Below, one piece after another: positions 23,719 through 31,957 of a DNA stretch of 64,000 nucleotides. The DNA is from Kitasatospora acidiphila (GTDB taxonomy: Bacteria; Actinomycetota; Actinomycetes; Streptomycetales; Streptomycetaceae). The first letter of the stretch is position 1. Every line of letters starts with the position of its first letter. The notes beneath the pieces are model-generated. The model did no database searches and was not told where the DNA came from. It saw only the letters and a list, made by a program, of their open reading frames with translations. The DNA lies in contig NZ_VIGB01000003.1 in assembly GCF_006636205.1 (NCBI RefSeq), positions 1,302,001 to 1,366,000 of the forward strand. The letters are read 5' to 3'. The position numbers and the translations under genes are program-made.

Positions 23719-24767
23719 CACAGCTCCTCGGCGTAGGCGGCGACGGCGTCGACCGGGTTGGTCCACGCCTGGTGAGCCGGCACGTTATGCCGGAATCGCG
23801 GCCGCGCCAAACCGGCGCCTCGTGCGTTCATGGCGTCGTTGACCAGGCTCGGCAGCCGGGACGGGTGGCCCTGGATCTCGGCATATCGCCGCAGTCCGGC
23901 GCGGACGTGGTCGGCCGGGATGCCCTCGGCCAGCAGGGTCTTGACGACCTTGCCGAGGTGGCCGAGCACGCTGCCCGGCGGACGCTCGGCGCAGGCGGCG
24001 ACGTACTCGCCGATCAGCTGGCTGGCCGAGACGGTGTCCGCGTCGGGCGCCTGGCGCCCCGTAGGGAAAGAAGATCCAGGATCCAAGATCCTAGATCCAG
24101 GCGCCGAGCCCTCCGGGAGGGTTCGGCGAACCCTCGGGGAATCCTCCACGAATGCCGTCTGACCTGCGGTTTTCCGGGTCTCCGGAACCAGCATGCAGTC
24201 GGCATCGACCGCAGAGGCCACTGCTGCCGGGGCGAGAGATGCGGTCGGCGCGGGCGGTGCCAAAGAGGGCTCGGACCGCTGGTCAAGCCCAGCGGGAGTA
24301 TTCGCCGACGTTTCGGCGAATACTCGGGGAGCACTCGCGACGTCATCGGCAGTGTTCCCCGTGGTGTCGGCGAGAGCTGCGCGCTGGATACACGGGCCCT
24401 TGCAGACGCCGCACCGCTCCGGCTCGCAGTGCGGGCACGCGGGCAGCCGCGACAAACTCGGCTTGTCGATCTTCTGGTGCTTGTGCCAGGTCGGGTAGTG
24501 GAAGTACCGGCGGCCGTCGCAGCCGGTGTACCGGCAGATGGCGCCGACGGAGGCGAGCTGCTGCAGGTGGTCCTCGACGTCTGCCCTGCTGATCTCATCG
24601 CGCATCGGCCAGATGAGGCCGTAGACGATCGCGGCGTTGTCGCGGTGGCGGCCGTGGTCGTCGGCGTGGTTGGTCATGCCGAGGAAGGTGAGCATCGCCG
24701 GGATGGACACCTCGGCGAGCGTCTCGGAGACCCAGGTCTCCGGCTTGACCGATCGAATTCGGGCCAT
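23718..24767 (-). CDS. Replication-initiator-like protein with a DnaD/phage-replisome-type N-terminus
   Basis: A 349-residue protein starting MARIRSVKPETWVSETLAEV, then SIPAMLTFLGMTNHADDHGR. This is the N-terminal pattern of replisome-organiser proteins from phages and integrative elements. A winged-helix region follows (DEISRADVEDHLQQLASVGAI) with YFHYPTWHKHQKID. Next is a zinc-binding-like Cys cluster (ACPHCEPERCGVCKGPC), a long Ser/Pro/Ala linker, and a C-terminal helical domain ending in VAAYAEEL. It probably binds the origin and recruits the DnaC-like protein encoded just downstream. Confidence 0.8.
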   Translation of the reverse strand: MARIRSVKPETWVSETLAEVSIPAMLTFLGMTNHADDHGRHRDNAAIVYGLIWPMRDEISRADVEDHLQQLASVGAICRYTGCDGRRYFHYPTWHKHQKIDKPSLSRLPACPHCEPERCGVCKGPCIQRAALADTTGNTADDVASAPRVFAETSANTPAGLDQRSEPSLAPPAPTASLAPAAVASAVDADCMLVPETRKTAGQTAFVEDSPRVRRTLPEGSAPGSRILDPGSSFPTGRQAPDADTVSASQLIGEYVAACAERPPGSVLGHLGKVVKTLLAEGIPADHVRAGLRRYAEIQGHPSRLPSLVNDAMNARGAGLARPRFRHNVPAHQAWTNPVDAVAAYAEEL

Positions 24768-24768
24768 G

Positions 24769-25086
24769 TCAGCGGCCCCGACCGGCGACAGCGAGGGCAA
24801 GTTCTCCGGTGCCGAGGTCCAGTGTGTGGGGCAGGCGCCAGTCGGCGTCGGGCCACGTCCGCAGCACCCAGCGGGCAGCGGTCTTGGCCACGACCCGCTT
24901 GAGGCGAACCGGCTGGCCAGCCGTGTCCATTGCTGAGGCGTGGGGGTGGGGCCACTGGTGACAGGGGTCAACGAGGCTGACGCGGACGGCGGCCGCACCC
25001 GGGATCATGTCGGCCAGTTGAATAGCGAGCCGCCGCTGACTTGGACTGGCAGCCGGGCAGTGAGTTTCCTTGGGTATGGCGAGCAT
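24769..25086 (-). CDS. Small hypothetical protein, first gene of the leftward block
   Basis: A 105-residue basic protein (RLAIQLADMIPGAAAVRVSL, then RLKRVVAKTAARWVLRTWPD). No family is recognised. The ATG at 25086 follows GGAG at good spacing. Its stop is one base before the ATG of the replication-initiator-like gene, so the two are surely cotranscribed. The position next to a divergent XRE regulator suggests it is the first gene under that regulator. Confidence 0.7.
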   Translation of the reverse strand: MLAIPKETHCPAASPSQRRLAIQLADMIPGAAAVRVSLVDPCHQWPHPHASAMDTAGQPVRLKRVVAKTAARWVLRTWPDADWRLPHTLDLGTGELALAVAGRGR

Positions 25087-25411
25087 GCGATACTCCGTGA
25101 TTTGTAGGAGCGCGCGCAGTGGTCCTCGTGCGAAGAAGTCCCGCTGTGTGCGTGGTTGTGAATCGGTGCCGCTCTGGGGCGCCGGCCCGGCGCCCAGGAG
25201 TTGGTAGCTCTGGGGCGCCGGTTTGCGTTTCCGCTCAGTTCTGCGGTCGTGGCGGCCGGTAGGTCATGGGCTCCTTCCCGAGCCGTCGCTCCCCCCGGCC
25301 CTGCGCGGGAGCAGCACCATACGAGGCACCTGCGGCAGCAGTCCAGGCTGTTTGGCACACCGCCCCACCAGCGCATTTCCACTACAGAACGTGGGTTCAC
25401 TGCAACAACGT
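25087..25411. other. Divergent intergenic region, left part
   Basis: This stretch separates the leftward replication block from the XRE regulator. It should hold the leftward promoter. No gene and no clear repeat is seen in it apart from partial ACTG/CAGT half-sites near its right end. Confidence 0.5.
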
Positions 25412-25488
25412 ACACTGCAGTTGCGCCATAGCGTCAACTGCAGTGTCGGCATCTCGGAGGCAAGGTGGCATCGCGAACACTGCAGTGG
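25412..25488. promoter_or_regulatory. Three ACTGCAGT operator palindromes
   Basis: Identical ACTGCAGT cores lie in ACACTGCAGTTG (25412-25423), CAACTGCAGTGT (25435-25446) and ACACTGCAGTGG (25477-25488), with a half-match, TTCACTGCAAC, at about 25397. The third site directly precedes TTAGACT, a plausible -10 for the XRE gene that starts 30 bases further on. The pattern suggests autorepression and possibly control of the leftward genes. Confidence 0.75.
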
Positions 25489-25518
25489 TTAGACTCCTCG
25501 TGACGATTGGAGGTGGGC

Positions 25519-25953
25519 ATGACCGAGAGAAGCTTCGCCATGAGGCTCGATCACCTGTTCCGGGAGGTCCACCCCAAGGGCCGGGGCCCGTACTCCTACG
25601 CCGAGGTGGCCCAGGCCATCAAGGAAGCCGAGGGCGCGATCACCGCTAGCGGGATTCAGCAGTTGCGCACAGGCGCACGCACCAATCCGAAAATGGCGAC
25701 GATCAAGGTGCTGGCCGACTTCTTCGGCGTACCCGCCGGCTACTTCTTTGACGACGAGGTGGCTGAGCGCACGGCCGCCGAGATCCAGCTGGCGGCCGCG
25801 ATGCGGGATCATCAGATCGCCACGGTCGCACTCCGCTCGGCTGGCCTGTCGACGGGGAGCCTCAAGATGGTGCACACCGTCATCGAGCAGGCGCGAGCCC
25901 TCGAGGGGCTGCCGCCAACCGATGATCTTCCCGGGATCGATCTGAGCGAGTAA
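25519..25953 (+). CDS. XRE-family helix-turn-helix regulator
   Basis: A 144-residue regulator starting at the ATG behind TTGGAGGT. Residues 28-80 form the XRE domain (YSYAEVAQAIKEAEG, ITASGIQQLRTGARTNP, MATIKVLADFFGVPAGYFFD). This exact type, with LRTGxRTNP and FFGVPxxYFFDD, is usually encoded directly beside an ImmA/IrrE protease and a MAB_1171c membrane protein in actinobacteria. The C-terminal 60 residues are helical, probably for dimerisation. Three ACTGCAGT palindromes upstream are its likely operators. Here the protease gene is 1.5 kb downstream. Confidence 0.9.
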   Translation: MTERSFAMRLDHLFREVHPKGRGPYSYAEVAQAIKEAEGAITASGIQQLRTGARTNPKMATIKVLADFFGVPAGYFFDDEVAERTAAEIQLAAAMRDHQIATVALRSAGLSTGSLKMVHTVIEQARALEGLPPTDDLPGIDLSE

Positions 25954-27193
25954 TGCTCCCTCGCGCCTGGGCACTGTGGCGCGGCAGGCTGACGCTTACT
26001 ACCCGACCCGCCCCCTCGGCGCTCATTCCAGCCGCATCATGATCACGGCCCGCATGGCGATCCGTCGAAGCGGCGCGAGCGCCATCAGTCGAGTCCCGAT
26101 CCCCCGATTCCCGCGACAGGGATTCCAGAGGCGTCCCACGTCATCGGGATGCCGTATCAGATCTCGGCACCCCTATAGCTCCCGCACTCCAGGCATCTAG
26201 AGAACATCGTGTGCGACCTGCTTGATCTCTGCATTCTCGGGCTTTGGAAGCATGCATGGCGCAACTGACCAAGCATCGCCTCCACTCACCCCGCTGCCGG
26301 GCTCCAAGGGAACCAGCAAGCTTGCGGGCGAGTATGCCCGACGATGTTCCATGCCCCACCGGAAAGGTACGCGGATTCGGCAACTGACTACCCAGCAGCC
26401 GCCATATTCCCTCATAGAGGATTCTGGTCGCTTCCGGATTGCCGCCGCGGCGCGGCCTGGGTGGATGCCCCCGCAGTCCACTGGCACAGCGCCCCCGCTC
26501 CACCCCTGACGGCGCCAGGGCAAGGACGAGCCGATCGGGAAAGACCGGGCTGAGCTTCGCGTGCCGGTCCAGTTCCAGTTCGCGGCACCAGCGATCGGTC
26601 ACACCGGCGAGGCCGACACGCCTCCTTCTGCAACAGCCCCGGACCCCGCCGCCCGCCACGGACGAGCCCCAGAATGCGCCGAGGATCCGCCCAAGCACGC
26701 CAGGACCACGGAAGGCCGCCAAGCGACTGCACCGGACCGCCCAAGAGATCCGACCCCGTATCCCGGGCTTCTCGCGGCGGGACCTATGTGCACCCTCCTC
26801 ACCACCAGCGCCATTTTGGCACCCGTGGCACAAATCACAGCAAAACTAACATTTCCTCAGATGATCACGGTAATCAGTCGATTACTACCGACAGTAGGCA
26901 CCAGCAGTCTTATTGCGCGATTGCCATGCCCTCGAGAACAGCCGCAGCGAGGCGCCACATGCAAAGCCTCCAGCCGCATTCCATGATCATCTGATTGTGC
27001 CCCAGAAGGACGCCCGCGGAGGCACCAAAGAGCCACTTGATTACGATCCGTATTCGAATCAGGCCCTTCCCGGAAGTGGCAATTCCTCTGAGCTCCAGGC
27101 ATGGTGTTGAAGCGAAACGGCCCTCCGGCAGCATGTCGTGATCCATGGCCTGCTCATCCCTGCCGCTACCAGCAAATACACAGGAGAAACGCC
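25954..27193. other. 1.24-kb stretch without a convincing gene
   Basis: Frames on both strands have Cys-, Arg- and Pro-heavy composition without domains or ribosome-binding sites. GC content is visibly lower around 26,820-26,930 than in the flanks. An 11-base inverted repeat spans 26857-26994. No tRNA or attachment site is recognised. The stretch separates the XRE regulator from the protease gene it would normally adjoin. Confidence 0.55.
26857..26994. repeat. Inverted repeat TCAGATGATCA / TGATCATCTGA
   Basis: The 11-base arms (26857-26867 and 26984-26994) are perfect inverted copies, and similarity continues inward as N-G-G-N-A. They enclose about 115 bases of relatively AT-rich DNA with no gene. 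This could be the ends of a small degenerate mobile element or a pair of regulator sites. Confidence 0.6.
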
Positions 27194-27352
27194 ATGCTCG
27201 CGGTTACTGGTCATCAGCGGCTGAAGCAGACCATCGCCCACGTCGCACTGAACCGGGTCGCAGTGGCGGTTCGGTCCAGTGTGAGTGCCGACGCCGATGA
27301 GATCGCCAGGACCGGCGGCTCTGCCGACGGCCGCGTGGCTATGGGTCACTGA
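27194..27352 (+). CDS. Small frame upstream of the ImmA gene
   Basis: A 52-residue frame starting at an ATG behind CAGGAG. It begins MLAVTGHQRLKQTIAHVALN, which weakly recalls the VTGHR start of SLOG/DprA-like proteins but is far too short for that domain. The last part, SADADEIARTGGSADGR, also fits a truncated copy. It may be a gene remnant or a leader peptide. Confidence 0.35.
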   Translation: MLAVTGHQRLKQTIAHVALNRVAVAVRSSVSADADEIARTGGSADGRVAMGH

Positions 27353-27443
27353 CCGGCTGCCAACACCAAGGCGCGACCGCGCTGGCCGATCGGTTCGCTC
27401 ACCGTTCGGTGTCCTCACCGGCTCGTCTTCTCCAGGGGAGACC

Positions 27444-27941
27444 ATGGACGTCAGTCAGCTCCGGGCTGAGTGCGAGCAGCGACTCGCCCTCCTCAACCTG
27501 CCCCATCGTTTCGGCACCCAGCAGCTCCGGGAGGCAGTAGCCGCCTTGCGGGGCAAGCCGATCGTGTTCCGTCAGCTCCCGCCCGAGGCTGGCAGCACCG
27601 CTCCGTGCGGCATCCGAGTCGAGACGCCCACCGCGGACTTCCTGTTCGTCGAACGCGGAACCTCTGCCGCTCACCAAATGCACATCCTGGCGCACGAGAT
27701 CAGCCACATCCTCTGCGACCACCCTGGCTCCCTGGCCCTGGGTGACAACCTCGTCGAGAGCTTCGGGTTCAACCCGACCCTCGTTCAGCGGATGTCCGGC
27801 CGTACCGCCTACACCACCGCTGACGAGCGCGAGGCCGAGCTGATGGCCACGCTCATCCGTCGGCGCGCCTACCGTGAACGACTCCTCCCAGCCCCTCGGC
27901 CAGCCGGTGCCGACGAACGCTGGGATGCGATCTTCGCCTGA
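27444..27941 (+). CDS. ImmA/IrrE family metallopeptidase
   Basis: A 165-residue protein with the zinc-binding HExxH motif in MHILAHEISHILCDHPG (His84, Glu85, His88). This is the DUF955/ImmA/IrrE domain. Relatives cleave or inactivate a partner repressor, usually an XRE protein, to turn on an element or stress response. The ATG is preceded by AGGGGAG. The MAB_1171c gene starts 20 bases after its stop. Its expected target is the XRE regulator at 25.5 kb, but that gene is not adjacent here. Confidence 0.9.
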   Translation: MDVSQLRAECEQRLALLNLPHRFGTQQLREAVAALRGKPIVFRQLPPEAGSTAPCGIRVETPTADFLFVERGTSAAHQMHILAHEISHILCDHPGSLALGDNLVESFGFNPTLVQRMSGRTAYTTADEREAELMATLIRRRAYRERLLPAPRPAGADERWDAIFA

Positions 27942-27961
27942 TTCCCAAAGGACCCTCACCC

Positions 27962-29206
27962 GTGATCAGCGCCATCTTCGGCGGCATGCCCGTCCTCCTG
28001 CTGGCTGCGTCGCTCTACTGGGCGCTCAGACGCCGCCCTGGCCAACGACCGCCCGGCACCCTGAGCATGTCCGCGTTCCTCGCCTGCTTCGCTGTAGCCT
28101 TCAGCGCCTACGCGCCGGCGATCCGCGCGCTGGAGGATTCGATCTCGCTCGACTTCTCCCGCCTGGTGAGCAACTCGGCGACCCTGTCAGCAGCAGCGGC
28201 CGTGTCCTCAGTGCTGCTGTTCCTCAACCATCCGGCGCCCGAGGCCCGGCGCCGGCTCCGGGTCCGCCTGCGCCTGCTGGCCCTGGCCGTCTCCACGATG
28301 GCCGTCGCATTCGCGCTGACCCCGTCCTCCCTCGTGTGGAGTGCTGCCGAAGCCCACGGATCCCTGGACGAGGCACCCACCTCCCTGCACCTCTACTCGC
28401 TGGCCTACATCTCCTACCTCGCCTACACGGTCTTCGACTGCCTCACCCAGACGTGGACCCGGGCACGAACCGCCCCCCGGGCCAGCCAGCGACTCGGGCT
28501 TCGCACAACCGCCGTCGGCTGCCTCTTCGCTCTCGCCTACACGGCCTACAAGGCCGTCAACGCCCTTGCCGCAGTATTCGGTTGGGAAGCCATCCCCGGT
28601 AAGGAACGCTGCACAAGCCTCTTCACCCCGGCGAACTGTGCCCTCAGTGTCACCGCTCCGGCAATCGGCGTGCTGCTCATCACCCTCGGCCTGACAATCC
28701 CTGCCGCCGTCTGGCCGGTGACGCGCCACCTGCAGCGGCGCTGGGAGCTGCGGTCACTTGCCGAACTCGAACCGCTCTGGCGCGACCTCACCACCGCGAT
28801 GCCCGAGCTCGTCCTCGACCCGGACACCGGCGTCTCGGAGCCCGACTTCCTGCTCCAGCGCCGAGTCATCGAGATCAACGACGCCGTCCTGACTCTGCGG
28901 CCCTACCGATCGCTCGCGATCCAGCAGGCGGCCACCCACGCGGTGGAGCGCAACCAACTCGCCGGCACAACTGACGGCGATGCAGTCATCGAAGCCGCTG
29001 TCCTATCTGCCGCGTTGCAAGCCATGGTCAACGATGACTGCCCGGAGGTCGAGCAGGCTCCGCAAGCGCCGGGCACCGCGGCCCGCGCGGGAGACCTCCG
29101 CGCGGAAACCGCGTGGCTACGCTCGGTGGCACGGGCCTATGTCGCGAGCGACATCGTCCGAACTGCCGTGCAGCACCGATCGATTCCCGCGACCGCGAAC
29201 GGATGA
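27962..29206 (+). CDS. MAB_1171c-family membrane protein
   Basis: A 414-residue protein. The first 240 residues form about seven membrane helices (starting AIFGGMPVLLLAASLYWAL; others at VSSVLLFLNH, LALAVSTMAVAFAL, AYISYLAYTVFD, AVGCLFALAYTAY, APAIGVLLITLGLTIPAAVW). The cytoplasmic C-terminal domain has the family block LAELEPLWRDLTTAMPE and EINDAVLTLRPY. These proteins are called putative transporters, but no substrate is known; they are regularly encoded with XRE and ImmA proteins. The GTG start lies 20 bases after the protease gene. The stop overlaps the P450 start (ATGA). Confidence 0.9.
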   Translation: MISAIFGGMPVLLLAASLYWALRRRPGQRPPGTLSMSAFLACFAVAFSAYAPAIRALEDSISLDFSRLVSNSATLSAAAAVSSVLLFLNHPAPEARRRLRVRLRLLALAVSTMAVAFALTPSSLVWSAAEAHGSLDEAPTSLHLYSLAYISYLAYTVFDCLTQTWTRARTAPRASQRLGLRTTAVGCLFALAYTAYKAVNALAAVFGWEAIPGKERCTSLFTPANCALSVTAPAIGVLLITLGLTIPAAVWPVTRHLQRRWELRSLAELEPLWRDLTTAMPELVLDPDTGVSEPDFLLQRRVIEINDAVLTLRPYRSLAIQQAATHAVERNQLAGTTDGDAVIEAAVLSAALQAMVNDDCPEVEQAPQAPGTAARAGDLRAETAWLRSVARAYVASDIVRTAVQHRSIPATANG

Positions 29207-30384
29207 CCATGAGCAGCCCCTTGCAGGACCCCGAGTTCCTCCGGAACCCGTATCCCACGTACGCGGCTCTCCGGAGCACCGGGCCAGTGCAGAAGCTCCC
29301 CAGCGCCGGCGGCCGGTCCGGCTACCTGGTCACGGGTTACGCCGAGGCGAGGGAGGCGTTCGCCGACTCCAGGCTGTCGAAGGACACGAAGCGCTTCTTC
29401 GCCGGCCAGGACACCGGACGCAACCTCCACCCTGCCGTCTCGCAGAGCATGCTGGCCACCGACCCGCCGGACCACACCCGGCTGCGGCGCTTGGTGACGA
29501 GCGCGTTCACTCCCGGCGCGGTCGCCCGCCTGCTCCCGTACATCGCCGCCGTAACCGATTCCCTGCTCGACACATGGGTGCCCGGCGAACAGGTCGACGT
29601 CATCGAGAGCCTCGCCGTCCCGCTGCCCGTCACCGTCATCTGCCAGCTGCTGGGAGTCCCCGAGCACGACCGCGCCGCTGTGCGCGCCTGGTCGAACGAC
29701 CTCTTCGCGGCCGGGCAGCCCACTCTGGTCGACGCGGCGTCCCACGAGGTCGCCGACTACATGAGCGGCCTCATCGCCGCGAAACGCCGTGCGCTGGACG
29801 ACAGCCTGCTCGCAGACCTGATCCGGGTCCGCGACGGCGAGGACCGACTCAGCGAGGACGAACTCGTCTCTCTCGCAGTGCTCCTGCTGGTCGCCGGCCA
29901 TGAGACCACCACCAACCTGATCGGCAACGGCCTGCTGGCTCTGCTCCAGGCGCCCGGCTCGCTCCAGCGGCTCCGCGCGGAGCCCGGCCTGGTCGAATCA
30001 GCAGTCGACGAGTTGCTTCGGTACGACTCCCCGGTGAGCACGGCGACCTTCCGGTTCGCCACCGAGACCCTGGTGATCGGCAGTACTGAAATCCCCGCCG
30101 GTGCCCCGGTGTTCATCGCACCCGGTGCTGCCAACCGCGACCCCGCCCGCTTCCCGGATCCGGACCGGCTCGACCTCGACCGAGACGCCAAGGGTCACCT
30201 GGCTTTTGGCCACGGCATCCACCGCTGCCTGGGAGCACCACTCGCCCGTGCCGAGGCAGCGATCGCTCTTCGGGCGGTTGCCCACCGATTTCCACATCTC
30301 CGGCTAGCGGTCCCAAGTGCGGAACTCGAGTGGCAGCACACTCGGCTCATGAGGGGAGTCCAATCGCTTCCCACCATTCCGTGA
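29203..30384 (+). CDS. Cytochrome P450
   Basis: A 393-residue soluble P450 of the bacterial class. Visible motifs are the I-helix AGHETTT (about residue 230), the K-helix ELLRYDSP with Glu-x-x-Arg, and the haem loop FGHGIHRCLGAPLARAE with the Cys ligand near residue 342. The protein would hydroxylate or oxidise a small molecule using a ferredoxin and reductase encoded elsewhere. It is translationally coupled to the membrane-protein gene, so its substrate may be made, sensed or moved by that module. No ferredoxin gene is nearby. The overlapping ATG is preferred; ATG 29209 is two codons further. Confidence 0.95.
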   Translation: MTMSSPLQDPEFLRNPYPTYAALRSTGPVQKLPSAGGRSGYLVTGYAEAREAFADSRLSKDTKRFFAGQDTGRNLHPAVSQSMLATDPPDHTRLRRLVTSAFTPGAVARLLPYIAAVTDSLLDTWVPGEQVDVIESLAVPLPVTVICQLLGVPEHDRAAVRAWSNDLFAAGQPTLVDAASHEVADYMSGLIAAKRRALDDSLLADLIRVRDGEDRLSEDELVSLAVLLLVAGHETTTNLIGNGLLALLQAPGSLQRLRAEPGLVESAVDELLRYDSPVSTATFRFATETLVIGSTEIPAGAPVFIAPGAANRDPARFPDPDRLDLDRDAKGHLAFGHGIHRCLGAPLARAEAAIALRAVAHRFPHLRLAVPSAELEWQHTRLMRGVQSLPTIP

Positions 30385-30925
30385 CGGGCACAGCGACCGC
30401 GTCCCAGGCAGCCAGCAATCAAGGGCCGGACATGCGAGGACGTCCAGCGCACGGGCTGCTCGGACTCAGGAAGAGCCTTCCGAGGCGTCGGTGAGCCCTC
30501 CTGGTCCCGGGCGAGGCCCGCGTGAGCGTAGCTGCCCATCGCTCACCCACACCTCGCTCCGGTTTACACGCATTCGGCTCCATCCGCCTGGCCAGCGGTC
30601 AGCATCGTTCCTACCGCGCACCTGACCGACTTCTGGCACCCGAGTCAGCACTCCACCCCACGGGTCCAGAGTCGCTGGCCACAAAGGCCAAGTGGCCTAG
30701 ACCATTTGCCTGACGATCCGTCAGAAAAGTCAGCAAAAAGTCAGCATCAGTACGAGCAGACCCTGCTATACGCGCGTAAACCTGAGAACGATTCACGTTC
30801 CAGAAGGTCTCGCGAACCCCACCCATCAAGGACCTGCGCGCATGCCCTCAGGGGCCCCAGTGCGGCAGCCACACACCCAGCGCCCACCACCTCACGCCGC
30901 TCGCTGCATCGGACATTTCCGCAGG
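30385..30925. other. Boundary region between accessory and core DNA
   Basis: No gene is supported. Near 30,690-30,750 it holds a DasR-like palindrome, a CTGACG-ATC-CGTCAG inverted repeat and short direct repeats (GTCAGAAAA, GTCAGCAAAAA, GTCAGCATC). It lies between the P450 operon and the conserved pirin-rpe region, so the right end of the inserted DNA is probably here. Confidence 0.5.
30693..30704. promoter_or_regulatory. DasR-site-like palindrome TGGCCTAGACCA
   Basis: It matches 11 of 12 positions of TGGTCTAGACCA, the core recognised by DasR, the GntR-family N-acetylglucosamine regulator of Streptomyces. No coding sequence lies immediately downstream, so its role is unclear. Confidence 0.35.
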
Positions 30926-31888
30926 TCAGCGCGCCCTCCCTCGCGGCTTCAGTCCTACCGCCGGCATCTCTGGGGCCCGCAGTCGCGCCCCGTCGTACCC
31001 ATGCACATCGCCGAACCGGAGCCCCTTTTCCCAGTCCTCTCGTGCTTGTACGATCTCCTCACTGGAGCGGCCCACGAAGTTCCACCACATCAGCACCTGC
31101 TCCTCGAACGGCTCGCCGCCGAGCAGCAGCAGGGTGGCGTCGGTGCGGGCCAGGAGCGGGAGTTGGCGGCGGCCGCAGCCGAGGTAGAGGAGGGAGCCGG
31201 GCTCCAGGCGGACGCCGTCGACGTCGGCGCTGCCGCTGATCGCGAGGGCGGCGTACTCGAACTCGGGCTCCAGGGGCAGCAGTCGAGGGGTGGTGGACTC
31301 GGTGAGGGCCAAGTCGACGCCGACCAGCGGGGTGTAGGTGGTGCCGGGTGAGGCGGCGCCGTCGACGGAGCCGAGGATCACGGTGCCGTGCAGGCCGGCG
31401 ATGTCGACGATGGGCAGCTCGGGGTGGTGCTCGAAGGCGGGGGCGGTGTGCCGGTGGGCGTCGGGCAAGGCCACCCACAGCTGGGCGCCGTGCAGCAGGC
31501 GCGGGTGCTCGCGCGGGGACTCCTCGGAGTGCGAGATGGCCCGGCCGGAGGTCATCAGGCCGAGCTCACGCGGGCGGATCGTCTGCAGGCTGCCCAGGCT
31601 GTCGCGGTGCAGCACCTCGCCGTCGTGCAGCCAGCTGACGGTCTGGAGTCCCAGGTGGGGATGGGGTGGGACCTGCATCCCCGGCTCGTCGGCGATGTCG
31701 TCGGGGCCGTAGTGGTCGACGAAGCACCAGGCGCCCACCATGCGGCGGCCCAGGGTGGGCAGCAGGCGGCGCACCTGGGTGCTCTCGCCGAGCTGCACGG
31801 TCCGACCGGTCAGCAGGTCGTGGGTCGGACCGGCGCTCGCGTCACCGCTGCACAGGGTGGCCGTTGGCTTGAGATCGAGGTTGCTCAC
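30926..31888 (-). CDS. Pirin family protein
   Basis: A 320-residue bicupin. The N-terminal cupin has VDHYGPDD, then VPPHPHLGLQTVSWLHDGEV with the metal-binding histidines, and SGRAISHSEES followed by an LWVALP strand. The C-terminal cupin has ILGSVDG and LLLLGGEPFEE. Pirins are iron-binding proteins; some have quercetinase activity and others modulate metabolism or transcription. The GTG start is the only good one. The gene precedes rpe, 69 bases away, and may be transcribed with it. Confidence 0.9.
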   Translation of the reverse strand: MSNLDLKPTATLCSGDASAGPTHDLLTGRTVQLGESTQVRRLLPTLGRRMVGAWCFVDHYGPDDIADEPGMQVPPHPHLGLQTVSWLHDGEVLHRDSLGSLQTIRPRELGLMTSGRAISHSEESPREHPRLLHGAQLWVALPDAHRHTAPAFEHHPELPIVDIAGLHGTVILGSVDGAASPGTTYTPLVGVDLALTESTTPRLLPLEPEFEYAALAISGSADVDGVRLEPGSLLYLGCGRRQLPLLARTDATLLLLGGEPFEEQVLMWWNFVGRSSEEIVQAREDWEKGLRFGDVHGYDGARLRAPEMPAVGLKPRGRAR

Positions 31889-31909
31889 CGCACTACGGTA
31901 ACCAGCTGA

Positions 31910-31923
31910 CGGCTGATCAGCCG
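31910..31923. repeat. 14-base palindrome CGGCTGATCAGCCG
   Basis: A perfect palindrome in the 69-base gap between the pirin gene and rpe. It may be a regulator site. Confidence 0.4.
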
Positions 31924-31957
31924 GGATGACGGCAGCGTTGAGGAGCAGGGCGGGGAA

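Noticed and set aside
25954..26220. Possible tRNA or attachment site at the element end
   Set aside because: No cloverleaf or T-loop sequence could be folded from the bases here.
26141..26833. 230-residue leftward frame in the gap after the XRE gene
   Set aside because: It is rich in Cys, Arg and Gly, with no ribosome-binding site, no domain and several competing frames.
27194..27352. SLOG-domain gene
   Set aside because: Only the first few residues (VTGH) fit, and the frame is too short for the domain.
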